From Nitrospiria bacterium (GTDB lineage Bacteria; Nitrospirota; CAKKRA01; 9FT-COMBO-42-15), in contig CAKKST010000459.1 in assembly GCA_919903585.1 (NCBI GenBank), positions 1 through 5,816 of the forward strand: a stretch of 5,816 nt of DNA, written 5' to 3'. Position numbers and translations under genes: made by a program. Shown here piece by piece: positions 4,030 to 5,816 of the stretch. The notes beneath the pieces are model-generated. The model was not told the origin of the DNA. It ran no database searches and saw only the letters and a list, made by a program, of their open reading frames with translations. Position 1 is the first letter of the stretch. Every line of letters starts with the position of its first letter.

Positions 4030-5676
4030 ATGAAAAAACTATTGCCACTTTTAATGCTCAGCCTTATTATCCTTTTCCCGGGCATATCGTCTGCCGTATC
4101 CTCAAAGGCCGTAAAACAATACCAGAAGGCAGAGGGGTGTGCAAAGGCGCTAAACTCTTCAGAGGCAAAAAAGAGGCTTAGGCAAAACTGGGAGGCCTGT
4201 ATAAAGGAATTTGGCCTCATCACAACAAAACATAAAAAGAGCGATTATGTTGACAATGCCCTGTTTAATATTGCCAACCTCTACCGCGATCTATATCGTT
4301 ACTCAAAAAATCTGAACGACCTTGATAAGGCAATAAAGACCTATAATGACCTTGTAAAAAAACATTCCAAGAGCCCTTATGCTGATGATGCCTATTATGA
4401 GATTGGCGAGATTTATCTGAAACAGAAGAATTCCATGAATGAGGCATTAGAGTCTTACAAAAAACTTGCCAAGCTCTATCCCAAAAGTGATTTAAAGGCC
4501 AAAACTGAGAAACGGATTAATGAAATCTCAAGTACCCTTGCATCTGTTTCAAATAAGCCGTCTGAACCTAATCAGATAAAAGAGGTGAGGGCATGGTCAT
4601 ATCCTGAATATACAAAAATAGTTATAGAGGCAGACAGAGAGATTGGTTTTAGCAGCAGGAGGCTTTCACAGCCTGAGAGGCTGTATCTTGACCTGCAGAA
4701 TGCAAAAATAAAAGAGGAGCTAAAGAAAGACCCCATCACAGTCGGCGACGGCCTCCTAAAACAGGTAAGGGCCAGCCAGCATACCCAAAAGGATGTAAGA
4801 ATAGTTCTTGATCTTGACAGCATAGATGACTACCGCATACTTTCTCTTCCAGAGCCAGACAGATTGGTAATCGAGATATACGGTATAAAATATAAGAGGT
4901 CTAATCAAAATACCCAAGAAGGAAATGAGGCAAAGGGGAAAACTGCAAGAAGCGGAAATATACCGCTCGCTTATCAGGTCGGCGCAAAGATAAATACCAT
5001 TGTCTTAGACCCCGGCCACGGCGGCAAAGACCCCGGGGCAATAGGCAAAAATGGCCTTATGGAAAAGGATATTGTCCTTGACATAGCAAAAAGGCTTAAA
5101 AAACTCTTGGCAGAAAAGGCAAATAAAAAGGTATATCTCACAAGGGAAGATGATACCTTTATAAGGCTTGACCAGAGGCCGGCAATTGCCGAAGGAAAGG
5201 GCGCCGATCTTTTTGTCTCCATACATGTAAATTCAAATACAAAGAGGGGCTCCCGCGGCATAGAAACATATATCCTGAATTTATCATCGGATAAATGGGC
5301 TCAGAAGACAGCAGCGAGAGAAAACATGGCTTCTGAAAAATCTATAAAGGATTATGAAAAAATACTGAGAGATTTAATGGCAGAGGATAATAAAGAAATA
5401 TCATTAGAATTTGCTCATGCTGTGCAGAAATCAATGGTTAATACATTAAAGGCGAGCTATTCAAAGATAGAAGACCATGGTGTAAAACAGGCGCCATTTC
5501 TTGTCCTTATCGGCACAAAGGTGCCGAGCATACTCGCAGAGGTGTCATTTATAAGCAATTCCGAAGAGGAAAAGAGGCTGCGCACACCTGAATACAGGCA
5601 GAAGATTGCAGAGGGGCTGTACGATGGAATACAGAAATATATATCATCCTCAATACAGGTAGCAGTAAACTTTTAA
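4030..5676 (+). CDS. amiC: N-acetylmuramoyl-L-alanine amidase with TPR-like, AMIN and Amidase_3 domains
   Basis: 548 residues. It cleaves the bond between N-acetylmuramic acid and L-alanine in peptidoglycan, usually to separate daughter cells. Residues 1-22 are a Sec signal peptide (KK, hydrophobic core, cleavage near SSA22). Residues 71-153 form helical TPR-like repeats with DNALFNIANLYRDL and DDAYYEIGEIYL as matching helices. Residues 183-285 match an AMIN domain, which targets such enzymes to the septum or envelope. A polar linker (about 287-318) leads to the catalytic domain (321-538). The zinc site is His330 (LDPGHGG), Glu345 (LMEKD) and His399 (SIHVN), with catalytic Glu504 (AEVSFISN). 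The charged helix at about 433-455 sits where AmiB/AmiC enzymes carry an autoinhibitory helix relieved by LytM-type activators (inferred). The TPR-like addition makes it longer than E. coli AmiC. No Shine-Dalgarno precedes the ATG. truA abuts its stop codon. Confidence 0.95.
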   Translation: MKKLLPLLMLSLIILFPGISSAVSSKAVKQYQKAEGCAKALNSSEAKKRLRQNWEACIKEFGLITTKHKKSDYVDNALFNIANLYRDLYRYSKNLNDLDKAIKTYNDLVKKHSKSPYADDAYYEIGEIYLKQKNSMNEALESYKKLAKLYPKSDLKAKTEKRINEISSTLASVSNKPSEPNQIKEVRAWSYPEYTKIVIEADREIGFSSRRLSQPERLYLDLQNAKIKEELKKDPITVGDGLLKQVRASQHTQKDVRIVLDLDSIDDYRILSLPEPDRLVIEIYGIKYKRSNQNTQEGNEAKGKTARSGNIPLAYQVGAKINTIVLDPGHGGKDPGAIGKNGLMEKDIVLDIAKRLKKLLAEKANKKVYLTREDDTFIRLDQRPAIAEGKGADLFVSIHVNSNTKRGSRGIETYILNLSSDKWAQKTAARENMASEKSIKDYEKILRDLMAEDNKEISLEFAHAVQKSMVNTLKASYSKIEDHGVKQAPFLVLIGTKVPSILAEVSFISNSEEEKRLRTPEYRQKIAEGLYDGIQKYISSSIQVAVNF

Positions 5677-5816
5677 TTGGATAAAAACATTAAACTGACA
5701 ATTGAATATGACGGCGCTGCATATCATGGCTGGCAGCATCAGCCGAGGCATATAAACATCCAGCAGACAATCAAAGAGAAGATTGAAACAATAGCAAAAG
5801 AAAAGATAAATCTCAT
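5677..5816 (+). CDS. truA: tRNA pseudouridine(38-40) synthase TruA, N-terminal fragment
   Basis: 46 codons are visible before the right edge. NIKLTIEYDGAAYHGWQHQP (4-23) is the characteristic TruA opening, in which the strand K-L-x-I-E-Y-D-G is followed by GWQxQP; INIQQTIKEKIETI then matches the first helix, normally V-Q-G/Q-x-L-E-x-A. TruA isomerises uridines 38-40 in the tRNA anticodon arm. The catalytic aspartate lies beyond the window. The start is TTG at 5677-5679, immediately after the amidase TAA and in the same reading frame, so no earlier start is possible. There is no good Shine-Dalgarno at proper spacing (only an AGG about 17 bases upstream), which suggests translation by re-initiation after the amidase stop. 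It probably shares the amidase transcript. Confidence 0.93.
   Translation, partial: MDKNIKLTIEYDGAAYHGWQHQPRHINIQQTIKEKIETIAKEKINL

Noticed and set aside
1..5816. A novel defence, secretion or biosynthetic system
   Set aside because: All genes belong to known, mostly housekeeping families, and nothing in the arrangement supports a new multi-gene system.

Overview
This is bacterial chromosomal DNA with moderate GC, densely coding. A lipoprotein with a lipobox and an AMIN-type cell-division amidase point to a Gram-negative (diderm) organism. Arginine AGG and isoleucine ATA codons are frequent. The spacers carry short palindromic repeat families of the kind common in uncultured Nitrospirota or deltaproteobacterial-type genomes. 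That placement is a weak inference, and no marker gene in the window settles it.

Layout. A divergent promoter region at about 3908-4029 splits the window. To the left, on the minus strand in transcription order, lie queD (queuosine precursor synthesis), ndk (nucleoside diphosphate kinase), an FAD-dependent phytoene-desaturase-like oxidoreductase, a lipoprotein with a PgaB-like glycoside-hydrolase domain, and the first 16 codons of gcvH (glycine cleavage H protein), cut by the window edge. To the right, on the plus strand, lie a secreted N-acetylmuramoyl-L-alanine amidase (TPR-like region, AMIN, Amidase_3) and, directly abutting it, the start of truA (tRNA pseudouridine synthase), cut by the other edge.

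How the genes fit together. These are mostly housekeeping genes, and no defence, mobile or secondary-metabolite system is visible. queD, ndk, the oxidoreductase and the lipoprotein are co-directional and may be co-transcribed from the queD promoter, but their functions do not form one obvious pathway. The amidase and the lipoprotein both act on envelope or extracellular glycans.

What stands out is at a smaller scale. The oxidoreductase almost certainly begins at a CTG codon behind a good Shine-Dalgarno sequence, 67 codons upstream of the first TTG. ndk and truA begin at TTG. The amidase promoter sits so close to its ATG that the mRNA should be nearly leaderless. Three families of palindromic repeats fill the minus-strand spacers; one copy is translated in frame as the lipoprotein linker, and another supplies the stop codon of queD. 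No gene-free stretch exceeds 300 bases; the longest (51-242) is mostly one composite inverted repeat.
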